Positions 1 to 8,397 of a stretch of DNA of 64,000 nucleotides are shown one piece after another; within the stretch, counting starts at the first letter, position 1; every line of letters begins with the position of its first letter. This DNA is from Streptomyces sp. L2 (GTDB lineage Bacteria > Actinomycetota > Actinomycetes > Streptomycetales > Streptomycetaceae): contig NZ_QBDT01000001.1 in NCBI RefSeq assembly GCF_004124325.1, positions 992,001 through 1,056,000 on the forward strand, read 5' to 3'. The notes under the pieces were generated by a model. The model had not been told where the DNA came from, did not search any database, and worked only from the letters and a program-made list of their open reading frames with translations. The position numbers and the translations under genes are program-made.

Positions 1-1104
1 GTACTCGGGTTCTTCTTCGTCCTCGTACTCCTCGTCCGCGTCCTCGTACTCCTCCTCGTCCGCAGGCTCCCCGTCGTCCTCGGGCTCCTCCTCGTCCTCC
101 TCGGCTTCCTCGTCCTCGGCGTCGTAACCCTCTTCGTCCTCGTCCTCGTCCACGGGCTCGTCGGACGCCTCGGGCTCCTCGGGTTCGCCGTTCTCCTCCG
201 GCTCGCCGTTGTCCTCGGTCTCGGCGTTCTCCTCCTCGACGGCGTCCTCGTGGCTGCGGACCACCTCGCCGTCACGGATCTCGCCGCGCCAGCCGTCGTC
301 CGCCTCGCCCTTCAGGGTGATGAAGCGGGCGTAGTGCTTCAGATCCAGCCTGGCCCTTCGGCCCTGGGCGCGCCACAGGTTGCCGGTCTTCTCGAAGAAG
401 CCGCTCGGGTAGTACTCCATGACCAGCAGGACCCTGGTGAGGTCGTCGCCCAGGGCATGGAAGGTCACCACGCCCTTGGTGCTGCCCTTCGCGCCCTCGG
501 AGGTCCACTGGATGCGCTGGTCGGGTATTTGCTCGGTGGTCTGCGCCTTCCAGCTGCGGCTGGACCACAGGACCTTCGCCTGCCAGTCGGAGTGGGTGTC
601 GTCGGCGCGGTTCGCGCTCTTGACGCCCTTGGCGAAGGTGCTGAAGTCCTGGTACTGGGTCCACTGGTCGTAGGCGGTGCGCAGCGGCACCCCGACGTCC
701 ACGGACTCCATGATGACGGTGGGCTTGTTGCCCCCGCCCCCCTTGCGCTTGCCGCTGCCGCCGAGGTTCTTCACCGCACCCATGACGTTGTCCTTGACCC
801 GCGAGGCGCCCAGCTCCAGTGCGGAGCGCAGTGGCCCCTTGCCCTCGGCGAGCTTGCGGCCGCCGTCCAGGGCCAGCTTGCCGAAGCCGGGGCTGTTCCC
901 CTCGGCGATGTCGTTGAGCTTGACCGTGGTCTCGCCCAGTTTGCGGCCGACGCCGGTCAGCAGCCGCTCGGCCTGGGCGGTCAGGTAGTCCTGGGCCTCC
1001 TGCTTCAGGCGGTCGGCGGCCTCGCTGTGGGCGAGTGATGTCAGCGGGTTCTCCTGTGCGGCGCCGGAGGCCCGGCCGGCCGCGGATCCGAGGGTGTCGG
1101 TCAT
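1..1104 (-). CDS. GvpZ-like SRPBCC protein of the gas vesicle cluster (partial, 3' end outside window)
   Basis: The gene starts with ATG at 1104 and runs off the left edge, so 368 residues are visible. An N-terminal helical part is followed by a linker with a GGSGKRKGGGGNK-type basic/glycine patch. Next comes an SRPBCC (START-like, polyketide cyclase/dehydrase) fold at about residues 130-265, with motifs such as VDVGVPLRTAYDQWTQ and YYPSGFFEKTGN. After about residue 275 the protein becomes an extreme Glu/Asp tail that continues to the window edge. The start overlaps the stop of the gene upstream (ATGA), so the two are translationally coupled. The place after gvpG and the histone-tailed gene matches the SRPBCC gene of streptomycete gas-vesicle clusters; a role in vesicle assembly is inferred. 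SRPBCC folds bind hydrophobic ligands, but no ligand can be named. Confidence 0.8.
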   Translation of the reverse strand, partial: MTDTLGSAAGRASGAAQENPLTSLAHSEAADRLKQEAQDYLTAQAERLLTGVGRKLGETTVKLNDIAEGNSPGFGKLALDGGRKLAEGKGPLRSALELGASRVKDNVMGAVKNLGGSGKRKGGGGNKPTVIMESVDVGVPLRTAYDQWTQYQDFSTFAKGVKSANRADDTHSDWQAKVLWSSRSWKAQTTEQIPDQRIQWTSEGAKGSTKGVVTFHALGDDLTRVLLVMEYYPSGFFEKTGNLWRAQGRRARLDLKHYARFITLKGEADDGWRGEIRDGEVVRSHEDAVEEENAETEDNGEPEENGEPEEPEASDEPVDEDEDEEGYDAEDEEAEEDEEEPEDDGEPADEEEYEDADEEYEDEEEPEY

Positions 1105-1814
1105 CGGTCGTCGCCGCCCTTCGGCAGCCGGTTACGGGCGCCCCGGGAGGCGCTGCCGGCCACGGCCGTCTTCTTGCCGGCGGTCCTGCGGGCCGTGCCG
1201 GTCTTCTTGGCCGCCGTCTTCTTGGCCGGGGCCTTCTTCGCGGCGGCCTTCCGTGCCCCGCCCTTCTCGGCGGCCGGCGCCTTCTTGGCGGGCGCCTTCT
1301 TCGCGGGCCTCTTCTCGCCGGTGCCGGACTTCCCGCGGGACGAGCGGCCCCGGGCCTCCCGGTCTTCGTCCCGGTCCCGGTCGTCGTCCCGATCCTGGTC
1401 GTCGTCCCGATCCTGGTCGTCCTCGTCCCGGACCTCGTCGTCCCGGACCTCGTCCTCCTCCCCATCGGAGCCAGAACCGGAGCCGGTGCCGGGCAGGGCC
1501 CCGGTGAGCTGTTCGCGGACCTCGCTGGTCCTGCCGTGCAGCCGGTCGGCGAGCGCGCTCATCTGGCGCTCGACCATGGCCCCGGAAGCGGCCTTGCCCG
1601 CGCCCCTGAGGTCCTCGCGCAGCTGGTCGCCGATCTCCTTGAACTGCGGGTTCTCCCGCAGCTGGCGGCCCGCCAGCTCCGCGACCGCCCGCGGGCTCAG
1701 GTTCAGCTTCTTGCCGGCCACCAGCGAGCCGACGGCCAGCGCCAGTTTCGCCTTCTTCGTACGTCCGAGGACGTATCCGGCCCCTATGGCGAGGCCGAGT
1801 CCCACTCGATTCAT
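1101..1814 (-). CDS. GvpY-like protein with acidic repeat and histone H1-like basic tail
   Basis: This 237-residue protein starts with ATG at 1814, overlapping the gvpG stop by ATGA. Residues 1-30 form a glycine/alanine hydrophobic stretch (LGLAIGAGYVLGR, then KAKLALAVGSLVAGKK). Residues 45-110 look amphipathic-helical. A Ser/Gly linker leads into an acidic Asp/Arg repeat (DQDRDDDQDRDDDRDRDEDRE). The last 80 or so residues are Lys/Ala/Pro-rich (KKAPAKKAPA, AAKKTGTARR), like histone H1 or HU-tail sequences. Annotation pipelines often give such proteins misleading names from the low-complexity tail. Position inside the gvp operon points to an accessory gas-vesicle role. The charge-segregated tail opposite the acidic tail of the next gene suggests an electrostatic partner (inference). 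Confidence 0.78.
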   Translation of the reverse strand: MNRVGLGLAIGAGYVLGRTKKAKLALAVGSLVAGKKLNLSPRAVAELAGRQLRENPQFKEIGDQLREDLRGAGKAASGAMVERQMSALADRLHGRTSEVREQLTGALPGTGSGSGSDGEEDEVRDDEVRDEDDQDRDDDQDRDDDRDRDEDREARGRSSRGKSGTGEKRPAKKAPAKKAPAAEKGGARKAAAKKAPAKKTAAKKTGTARRTAGKKTAVAGSASRGARNRLPKGGDDR

Positions 1815-2074
1815 CGTGCCGTCCCGTTGCCTGTGGTGTCGCCGGAGCGCAGGGCGGTCTCCAGCCGGTCGAGCAGTTCGTCCTCTCGCCGGTCGAACTC
1901 CTCCTCGGTGATCTCGCCCGCCTCCAGCTGCTCTTCGAGGCGCGCGAGTTCGGCCCGCACGGTGGCGGGGTCGTAATAGATCCGTTCCGCTTCACGCAGC
2001 ACCTGGCGGATCGCCCAGGCGCTGCCGCGCACCGGTGCGAACGGCAGCAGCAGCACCTCACCGATCAGTCCCAC
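1811..2074 (-). CDS. gvpG: Gas vesicle protein GvpG
   Basis: An 87-residue protein of the GvpG family, the usual size. It begins with the family-typical hydrophobic start (GLIGEVLLLPFAPVRG). The rest is charged coiled-coil-like helix (EERYYDP-like region, then LEEQLEAGEITEEEFDRRED). The start is GTG at 2074, preceded by a good ribosome-binding sequence (GGAAGGAG) about seven bases upstream. GvpG is an accessory assembly protein needed for vesicle formation in characterised clusters. The gene lies 47 bases after gvpF and overlaps the next gene by ATGA. Confidence 0.92.
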   Translation of the reverse strand: MGLIGEVLLLPFAPVRGSAWAIRQVLREAERIYYDPATVRAELARLEEQLEAGEITEEEFDRREDELLDRLETALRSGDTTGNGTAR

Positions 2075-2121
2075 GGCCTACTCCTTCCGTCCGCACCCGT
2101 CGCGTGGTCGCGCCCGCCCGG

Positions 2122-2892
2122 TCAGGGGGCGCCGGTGTCCGCTCCGATCGTGGTGCCCGCGGGCTCGGCGGGGCCGGGCTCGACGAAGCTGTACGGCGGC
2201 AGCGGTCCGTTGACGCGCACGTCCAGGTGGGCATGGCTCTCGCGCACCTGCTGGACGGCGGCCACGAACTGCTCGGCGGTCTCCCGGGGGACCAGGAAGG
2301 ACACGTTGAGCAGCCAGCCGGTGGACTCGGGGCCCACGCTCACGGCCGCCGCGGCCGGGGCCAGCCGGCGGTGGACCTCGGCGGCGTCCTCGGCCTCCTT
2401 GGCCTGGACGGCGGCCGCGACCATCTCGCCGAGCCTGATCTTGTCCTCGTAGCTGCCGCCGCCCGCGAGCCGGTTGGTCTCGGCGAGGGAGCGCAGCTCG
2501 GGGTTCTCGGCCATGACGATGTGCAGCACCGCGTCCTCGACGTGGGCGGCCTTGATGTTGTACTCGACCTTGCCGTCGAGCTGGCCGAGCCGCTCCCGGT
2601 AGTGCTCGGCGCGCTCGTCGAGGACCCCGGTGACCGCGTCGTCGTCGGGGGCGACACTGCCGAACCGCATGGGCAGCACGCAGCCGGCCACACCCGCCTC
2701 GGCGAGCACGTTCTGGTGGGCGAGCAGGTCCCTGCGCTTGGGCCGCAACCCCTCGGGGGCGTCGCTGACCACGGCGGCCAGCTCACCGGCCGTGAGGACC
2801 CGCACCTGGCGGGGCGGCTCCCCGACACCGGTCATGCCCTCGGGAAGCGCCGGGTGCGACCGGGCGGTGATCCCGTAGACGTACGTGCTCAC
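2122..2892 (-). CDS. gvpF: Gas vesicle protein GvpF/GvpL family
   Basis: A 256-residue GvpF/L-family protein. It opens with the conserved STYVYGI strand and has the PMRFGSV segment typical of the family near residue 75. The family is an accessory assembly factor that binds GvpA during vesicle nucleation. The GTG start at 2892 overlaps the gvpA stop by GTGA, which decides the start; the longer upstream frame is only the shadow of gvpA. Placement straight after gvpA matches the streptomycete gene order (gvpO-gvpA-gvpF-gvpG), so gvpF is preferred over gvpL. Confidence 0.92.
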   Translation of the reverse strand: MSTYVYGITARSHPALPEGMTGVGEPPRQVRVLTAGELAAVVSDAPEGLRPKRRDLLAHQNVLAEAGVAGCVLPMRFGSVAPDDDAVTGVLDERAEHYRERLGQLDGKVEYNIKAAHVEDAVLHIVMAENPELRSLAETNRLAGGGSYEDKIRLGEMVAAAVQAKEAEDAAEVHRRLAPAAAAVSVGPESTGWLLNVSFLVPRETAEQFVAAVQQVRESHAHLDVRVNGPLPPYSFVEPGPAEPAGTTIGADTGAP

Positions 2893-3311
2893 TCCTGCTC
2901 CTCCTTCCGGCGGGCCGTGGACTTGCGGGCGCGCGGCCGGGACTCGGTCTCGCGCTCGCCACGGGCCTGCTTGAAGGCGTCGGACACGGTCTCCGCGGCT
3001 CCGGACAGCGCGCCCTTGGACTTGCCGCGGGCGCCGGACTCCGTGACCTCGCCGACGATCTCGGGCAGGCCGGGGCTCTTGTTCGGGCCGGACTCCAGGT
3101 CGAGGCGGTTGCACGCCTCGGCGAAGCGCAGATAGGTGTCGACGCTGGCCACGACGACCCGGACGTCGATCTTCAGGATCTCGATACCGACCAGGGAGAC
3201 CCGCACGAACGCGTCGATCACGAGCCCCCTGTCCAGTACCAGTTCCAGGACGTCGTAGAGGCCGCTGCTGCCGCCTCCGCCGCCGGTCTGCTGTGCCGGT
3301 ACTACAGTCAT
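2889..3311 (-). CDS. gvpA: Gas vesicle structural protein GvpA
   Basis: A 140-residue protein. The GvpA core lies at about residues 17-77, with the conserved run [19 protein letters not shown] and then [21 protein letters not shown]. It forms the ribbed shell of the hollow gas vesicle. Characterised GvpA proteins are about 70 residues. This one carries a Gly/Ser N-terminal extension and about 60 extra C-terminal residues (pro- and lysine/arginine-rich, ending RRKEEQE), as in actinobacterial versions. The ATG start at 3311 is 70 bases after the gvpO stop. Whether streptomycetes make floating vesicles from such clusters is unsettled, so the function is assigned by family only. Confidence 0.93.
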   Translation of the reverse strand: MTVVPAQQTGGGGGSSGLYDVLELVLDRGLVIDAFVRVSLVGIEILKIDVRVVVASVDTYLRFAEACNRLDLESGPNKSPGLPEIVGEVTESGARGKSKGALSGAAETVSDAFKQARGERETESRPRARKSTARRKEEQE

Positions 3312-3381
3312 GCCGGCCGTGCCTCCTCGTCAGTGGTCGGTGCCACGCGATGCGCGTGGCCGCGGGACGCGGTCGGGCGGC

Positions 3382-3816
3382 CTAACGGCCGCCGGGCCTG
3401 CGCGCGTCGGCCCGAGCGCGCTCGTAACGGCGGACGCGCCGGTATCCGGTGAGCCGGCCGCGGGCGTCGAGGTCGAGCTGGTAGCTCGCCATGAGGCTCA
3501 TCGTGTCCGGCACCCGGGCCAGTTCGAGGACCTCGACCTCCAGCGACCAGCCGTCCTCGCTGCGCTCGAACGCGGTCACGGACTCGGGGACGAGTCCGGT
3601 GAGTTCGGCGAGCTGGGCGCGCGCCTGACGAAGGATGTCGATCGGCGCCGGCTCCTGTTCGTCCGTCTCCCGCTCTGCACTGTCTGGACTGTTTGAACTG
3701 TCTGAACTGGTCTTGTTTTCTTGGGAGTTCCGGCTCTCGTGTGCATCACGAGAACTCTGAGTCTTCTGTGGTTTCTGTGAACTCTGTGACTGGGAAGTGC
3801 TTCTTGTGTTCGACAT
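3382..3816 (-). CDS. gvpO: Gas vesicle protein GvpO
   Basis: A 144-residue protein whose C-terminal 90 residues are the GvpO family domain (LRQARAQLAELTGLVPESV, then LEVEVLELARVPDTMSLMASY and a YRRVRRYERAR end). The first 55 residues are a disordered Ser/Gln/Asn/Thr-rich leader encoded by unusually AT-rich, repetitive DNA. The ATG at 3816 is preferred because GGGGAGAGG sits at ribosome-binding distance; a GTG two codons upstream at 3822 is possible. It is the first gene of the gvp operon. GvpO is needed for vesicle formation in haloarchaea; here that is inference from family. Confidence 0.9.
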   Translation of the reverse strand: MSNTRSTSQSQSSQKPQKTQSSRDAHESRNSQENKTSSDSSNSPDSAERETDEQEPAPIDILRQARAQLAELTGLVPESVTAFERSEDGWSLEVEVLELARVPDTMSLMASYQLDLDARGRLTGYRRVRRYERARADARRPGGR

Positions 3817-3924
3817 GGCCACCTCTCCCCTCGGGTGGCCGCTCCTCCGTTGGCCAAACCTTCGCGAGCACGTGACTGCCCGATCCCGCCCGGCGAACGG
3901 CCCGGGCGGGACGGAAACGGCAGG

Positions 3925-4917
3925 TCAGCCACGCAGTCCGGCGAGCCGGCGCCGGGCGGGTCCGAGGGCGCGGCCCCGGCCGGGCAGCACGGCCCACGGC
4001 TCGGTTCGGGCCTGGTCGAGGGCGTCCGCGATGGTCCAGCGGCGGGCGTCGAGGCCGGGCGCGTCGAGCTGGTCCCAGGCCAGCGGGACGGCGACGGGGG
4101 CGCCGGGGCGGGCCCGGACGGAGTAGGGGGCGACGGCGGTCTGCGCGTAGGCGTTGCGCTGCACGTCGAGGTAGAGCCGGCCGCCGCGCGCGTCCTTGCG
4201 GGCGGCGGTGGTGAGTTCCCCGGGGTGCCGTTCGGCCGCCAGCTCGGCGGTCTCGCGGGCGAACCGCCGTACCTCGTCGAAGTCCGCGCGGCCGTCGAGG
4301 GGCACCACGAGGTGGAGTCCGCGCGAGCCGGTGGTCATGGGCGCGCAGGGCAGGCCGAGGTCGTCGAGCAGTTCGCGCATCCGGGCGGCGGCCGACCGGA
4401 CGGCGGCGAAGTCGTCGCCTTCCGGATCGAGGTCGAAGACCAGCCGGTCGGGGTGGCCGGGGCCGGCGGCCCGGTCGGTGCGCGAGAGCCAGCGGTGCAG
4501 CGTGACGCAGGCCTGGTCGGCGAGGTACACCAGGGTCGCGGTGTCGTCGCAGACGAGGTGCGTGACCGTGCCGCCCTCCTTGGCGACCTCGGCCCGGGTG
4601 ATCCAGTCGGGATAGTGCTCGGGCGTGTTCTTCTGCATGAAGCGGGGCCCGCCGACGCCGTCCGGGCAGCGCTCCAGCATCAGCGGGCGGCCCCGTACGT
4701 GGGGCAGCAGGTAGGGGGCGATGCTCCGGTAGTAGGCGGCGAGGTCGCCCTTGGTGTACTCCTTCGCGTCGCCGTCGCTCGCGCCGCCGCGGTCGCCGTC
4801 ACCCTCGCCGGCGCCCGCGCCCGCTCCCGGGAAGAGCACCTTGCCGGGCCGCCGCACAGTGACCGTGCGGCGGCCCGCCCGTATCGTCCGCGCCTCGTCT
4901 TCCGGGCCCGCGCTCAC
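3925..4917 (-). CDS. LigD-type polymerase/primase domain protein (NHEJ polymerase domain)
   Basis: A 330-residue stand-alone LigD polymerase (PolDom, AEP primase superfamily) protein. Visible motifs are GKVLFP near the N terminus, LERCPDGVGG, the catalytic acidic pair in LVFDLDPEGDDF, and SRGLHLVVPLDG with the nucleotide-contacting His. It lacks ligase and nuclease domains. Such proteins extend or fill DNA ends in bacterial non-homologous end joining together with Ku and a ligase, neither of which is in this window. The GTG start at 4917 overlaps the transketolase stop by GTGA, so it is translated from the same message as genes of carbon and redox metabolism, an odd setting. An insertion rich in Gly/Ala/Asp lies at residues 30-50. 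Confidence 0.88.
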   Translation of the reverse strand: MSAGPEDEARTIRAGRRTVTVRRPGKVLFPGAGAGAGEGDGDRGGASDGDAKEYTKGDLAAYYRSIAPYLLPHVRGRPLMLERCPDGVGGPRFMQKNTPEHYPDWITRAEVAKEGGTVTHLVCDDTATLVYLADQACVTLHRWLSRTDRAAGPGHPDRLVFDLDPEGDDFAAVRSAAARMRELLDDLGLPCAPMTTGSRGLHLVVPLDGRADFDEVRRFARETAELAAERHPGELTTAARKDARGGRLYLDVQRNAYAQTAVAPYSVRARPGAPVAVPLAWDQLDAPGLDARRWTIADALDQARTEPWAVLPGRGRALGPARRRLAGLRG

Positions 4918-6761
4918 CGCACGACCGCCTCCTCCACCAGCAGCCGGGCCGCCGCCGCGACGGCGATGGAGTCGATGCCGGCCGCGTGCAGCTGCTCGTC
5001 GGGCGCGGCCGAGCCCGGCATGGTCCGTACGGCGAGCCGCACCAGACGGGGCACGGGCCGTCCGTCGGTGAACGCCTCCAGTACGGCGTCGCCCAGGCCG
5101 CCCTCCTCGTGGTGGTCCTCGACGGTCAGCAGGCAGCCGGTCTCCTCGGCGGCCCGGCGCAGCGTGTCGACGTCGACGGGCTTGACCGAGTACAGGTCGA
5201 CGACCCTGACCTGGATGCCCTCCTCGGCGAGCCGGTCGGCGGCGGCCAGCGCCTCGGGCACGGTGACCCCGGCCGCGACGACCGTCAGCCGGTCCTGCTC
5301 GCCGGAGCGGAGCACCTTGCTGCCGCCGATCTCGAACCCCTCGTCCGGGCCGTAGATCACCGGGGTCTTGCCGCGCGAGGTGCGCAGGTAGCGGACGCCC
5401 TCCAGCCCGGCCATCGCCGCGACCAGGCGGGCGGTCTGGTTGGCGTCGCACGGGTAGAGCACCGTCGAGCCGTACACGGACCGGAACATCGCCAGGTCCT
5501 CCAGTCCCATCTGCGAGGGCCCGTCCTGGCCGATGGCGCAGCCCGCGTGCGAGCCGACCAGATTGATCCCGGAACCGCTGACGGAGGCCATCCGCACGAA
5601 GTCGTGGGCGCGGGTGAGGAAGGCGGCGAACGTGGAGGCGTACGGCACCCAGCCGCGGGCCGCCATGCCGACGGCCGCCGCGACGAGCTGCTGTTCGGCG
5701 ATGTAGCACTCGAAGAACCGGTCGGGGTGCGCCTTGCCGAACTCCTCGGTGCGGGTGGAGTCGCCGACCTCGCCGTCCAGGGCGACGACGTCGCCGCGGG
5801 CGCTGCCGAGTGCGGCGAGGGCCGCGCCGAAGGCGTCCCGGGTGGCGACCTCGTCGCCGGTGTCGTAGCCGGGCAGCCGCAGCGGCTCGGTGGTGACCGA
5901 GCGGACCGCGGCGGCGGCCTGCGGCTCGCCCACGCGGACGTGCAGGTCGCGCTGCCCGCCCAGCTCGGCGATCGCCTCGTCGGCCTCGGGCAGCGGCTTG
6001 CCGTGCAGACCCTCGCGGTCCTCCACGGCGGCGACGCCCTTGCCCTTGAGGGTGCGGGCCAGGATCACGGTGGGCTGCCCGGTGGTCGACAGGGCCTCGC
6101 CGTAGGCGCGGTCGACGGCGTCCACGTCGTGGCCGTCGATCTCGATCGTGTGCCAGCCGAACGCCTGGAAGCGGCGGGCGTAGGCGTCCAGGTCGTGTCC
6201 GTGCCGGGTGGGGCCGCGCTGGCCGAGCCGGTTGACGTCCACGATCGCGGTGAGGTTGTCGAGATGCTCGTACGACGCGTGCTCGGCGGCCTCCCAGATC
6301 GAGCCCTCGGCCAGCTCGCTGTCGCCGCACAGCACCCAGACGCGGTAGCCGGTGCGCTCCAGCCGCTTGCCGGACAGGGCGATGCCGACGCCGACGGGCA
6401 GGCCCTGGCCGAGGGAGCCGGTGGCCGTCTCCACCCAGGGCAGCCGGCGGGGCGTGGGGTGCCCTTCGAGACGGCTGCCCAGTTTGCGGAAGGTGACCAG
6501 CTCGCCGTCCTCGATGGCGCCGGCCGCCTTGTAGAGGGCGTAGAGCAGGGGTGAGGCATGGCCCTTGGAGAGGACGAAGCGGTCGTTGGCGGGGTGTTCG
6601 GGGCGCTCGAAGTCGTAGCGCACGTGGTGGGCGAAGAGGACCGCCACCAGGTCGGCGGCGGACATCGAGGACGTCGGGTGCCCGGACCCCGCCGCGGCGG
6701 CGGCCCGCACGCTGTCCACGCGCAACTGCTGCCCGAGTTCGGCGAGTTCGGCAGTGTTCAT
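4914..6761 (-). CDS. Transketolase
   Basis: A 615-residue single-chain transketolase of the shorter (mammalian-like) type. It has an N-terminal thiamine-diphosphate domain (SGHPTSSMSAADL, FVLSKGHASPLLYALY, GDSELAEGSIWEA), a pyrimidine-binding middle domain (EVGDSTRTEEF, GWVPYASTFAAFL, DGPSQMGLEDLAMFR) and a C-terminal domain. It interconverts sugar phosphates in the pentose phosphate pathway in the cytosol. The ATG start overlaps the stop of the NADH dehydrogenase gene (ATGA), and its own stop overlaps the polymerase gene start. This is probably a secondary transketolase; the housekeeping copy normally pairs with transaldolase. Assignment is firm, and the exact physiological role is open. Confidence 0.93.
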   Translation of the reverse strand: MNTAELAELGQQLRVDSVRAAAAAGSGHPTSSMSAADLVAVLFAHHVRYDFERPEHPANDRFVLSKGHASPLLYALYKAAGAIEDGELVTFRKLGSRLEGHPTPRRLPWVETATGSLGQGLPVGVGIALSGKRLERTGYRVWVLCGDSELAEGSIWEAAEHASYEHLDNLTAIVDVNRLGQRGPTRHGHDLDAYARRFQAFGWHTIEIDGHDVDAVDRAYGEALSTTGQPTVILARTLKGKGVAAVEDREGLHGKPLPEADEAIAELGGQRDLHVRVGEPQAAAAVRSVTTEPLRLPGYDTGDEVATRDAFGAALAALGSARGDVVALDGEVGDSTRTEEFGKAHPDRFFECYIAEQQLVAAAVGMAARGWVPYASTFAAFLTRAHDFVRMASVSGSGINLVGSHAGCAIGQDGPSQMGLEDLAMFRSVYGSTVLYPCDANQTARLVAAMAGLEGVRYLRTSRGKTPVIYGPDEGFEIGGSKVLRSGEQDRLTVVAAGVTVPEALAAADRLAEEGIQVRVVDLYSVKPVDVDTLRRAAEETGCLLTVEDHHEEGGLGDAVLEAFTDGRPVPRLVRLAVRTMPGSAAPDEQLHAAGIDSIAVAAAARLLVEEAVVR

Positions 6762-8341
6762 GAGTCTCCTTCGGCGGCCCGCCCCGGCAGGTCGTCACGC
6801 TTGACGGGCCCGGGAGCGGGATGGTCGGGGGCGGGGTGATCGGATTCGGCGTGATCGGCGGGCTGGTTCTTCGCGGGTTCGCCGCCGGGCCGCTTCTTCG
6901 CGGGCTCGGCGCCGGGCTGGTTCCTGGCGGGCTCACCGCCCGGCTGGTTCTTCGCGGGTTCGCCGCCCGGCTGGTTCTTCGCGGGCTCCCCGCCCGGCTC
7001 GTTCTTCGCGGGCTCGTCACCCGGTCCGCCCGTCGTCGCGCCGGAGGGGACCCGGGGCAGTTCCGGGGAGGCGGTGTCCAGGGGGACGGCCCAGGACCGT
7101 ACGAGGCCCAGTTGGACGCCCTGGCGCGGGAGTACGGCGTCCAGCAGCCAGTCGGCCGCGACGCGTACGCGGTTGCCGGGCATGGCTGCCAGGTGGTAGC
7201 CGCGGGTGACCGCCCCGGCCGGTGGCCCGGCGAGGTGGATGCCGAGCGGGTTGGCGGCGGCCCGGACCCCGCCGAGGTCGACGACGAACCCCAGGTCGCG
7301 GTGGCGGTAGGGGCGGCGGCGCCGGCCGAGTCCGAGCGAGGCGGCCACGTTCTCGCCGGCCACCCGGCCCTGCCGCCAGGCGTGCTGGGCGGTCATCGGC
7401 GTGAACCCGCCGGGACGCTCCAGGTCGGGCACGGCGGCCGCGTCCCCGCAGGCGAACACCTCGGTCCGGCCCGGCACCTGCAGATGCGGGTCGACGATCA
7501 GCCGGCCCCGCTCCAGCGGCTGCCCGACGGCCTCCACCAGCGGATCCGGCCGCACGCCCACGCACCACACCAGGGTCCGGGACTCGACGAACTCACCGTC
7601 CGTGAGCAGCACCCCGTCGTGGGTGGCCTCCTTCACGGAGGTCTCCATGCGCACGTCGACTCCCCGCGTGCGCAGCACCCGGTCGGCCGTGCGGGACAGC
7701 CGCTCGTCCAGCTCCGGCAGCACCCGTCGCGCCACGTCCAGCAGGATCCAGCGCGGCCGGACGCGCAGCCCGTGCCGGCGCGCGAGGCGGTCGGTGAGCA
7801 TCTGCATGTGCGCGGCCACCTCGGTGCCCGTGTAGCCGGCGCCGACCACGACGAAGGTGCAGCGGGCGGCGCGGGTTTCCGGATCGTCGGCCGTGGCGGC
7901 CAGCTCCACCTGCCGGGTCACGTGGTCGCGCAGGTACAGCGCCTCGGGCAGCCCGCGGAAGCCGTGCGCGTGCTCGGCCACGCCCGGGATCGGCAACAGC
8001 TTGTTGACGCTGCCCACGGCCAGCACGAGCCGGTCGTAGGACAGCGTGCGCACACCGCCCTCGGGGTCCGCGTAGTGGACGGTGCGCTCGTCGAGGTCGA
8101 CGTGGTCCGCCTCGCCGAGCGCGAGCCGCACCCCGCGCAGGGTGCCGGGCAGCGAGACGGTGACCCGGCGGGCGTCCAGGATCCCGGCGGACACCTGCGG
8201 CAGCAGGGGCAGGTACAGGAAGTAGTCGGTCGGGTTGAGCAGGGTGATGTCGGCCCGGTTCCGGGTCAGGCGGGCCAGGGTACGGGCCGCCCGGTACCCG
8301 GCGAACCCGGCGCCGACGATCACGATGCTGGGTCGGCTCAC
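6758..8341 (-). CDS. Type II NADH dehydrogenase-like FAD oxidoreductase with C-terminal GEPAKNQPG repeats
   Basis: A 527-residue protein with two dinucleotide-binding motifs: IVIVGAGFAGYRAA at the N terminus for FAD and FVVVGAGYTGTEVA near residue 165 for NADH. FACGDAAAVPD and GFTPMTAQHAWRQG are typical of the NDH-2 / NAD(P)/FAD-dependent family. The enzyme moves electrons from NADH to a quinone at the membrane face. The last 90 residues are not part of the fold: six near-identical 9-residue repeats (GEPAKNQPG) and a Pro/His/Asp-rich end. The start is GTG at 8341. It is the first gene of a coupled operon with transketolase and the LigD-like polymerase. Confidence 0.87.
   Translation of the reverse strand: MSRPSIVIVGAGFAGYRAARTLARLTRNRADITLLNPTDYFLYLPLLPQVSAGILDARRVTVSLPGTLRGVRLALGEADHVDLDERTVHYADPEGGVRTLSYDRLVLAVGSVNKLLPIPGVAEHAHGFRGLPEALYLRDHVTRQVELAATADDPETRAARCTFVVVGAGYTGTEVAAHMQMLTDRLARRHGLRVRPRWILLDVARRVLPELDERLSRTADRVLRTRGVDVRMETSVKEATHDGVLLTDGEFVESRTLVWCVGVRPDPLVEAVGQPLERGRLIVDPHLQVPGRTEVFACGDAAAVPDLERPGGFTPMTAQHAWRQGRVAGENVAASLGLGRRRRPYRHRDLGFVVDLGGVRAAANPLGIHLAGPPAGAVTRGYHLAAMPGNRVRVAADWLLDAVLPRQGVQLGLVRSWAVPLDTASPELPRVPSGATTGGPGDEPAKNEPGGEPAKNQPGGEPAKNQPGGEPARNQPGAEPAKKRPGGEPAKNQPADHAESDHPAPDHPAPGPVKRDDLPGRAAEGDS
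6860..7021 (-). repeat. 27-bp tandem repeat encoding GEPAKNQPG units
   Basis: Six 27-base units in frame inside the NADH dehydrogenase gene encode variants of GEPAKNQPG (EPAKNEPG, EPAKNQPG, EPARNQPG, EPAKKRPG). Unit changes are mostly single-base, so the array looks like recent slippage or unequal crossover. The repeats give a Pro/Lys/Asn-rich flexible tail after the catalytic fold. Confidence 0.9.
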
Positions 8342-8397
8342 GGTGCGCCTCCGGCGGTGTGGCTGGTCCGAGGCCTTCCGCGTAACCGAGGCCGGGA

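Noticed and set aside
1..250. Short AT-poor repeats at the left edge as a separate repeat element
   Set aside because: They are the Glu/Asp-coding codons of the SRPBCC gene tail.
3835..5355. 506-codon plus-strand frame
   Set aside because: It is antisense to the LigD-like and transketolase genes, which have clear motifs. No family signature was seen in it.
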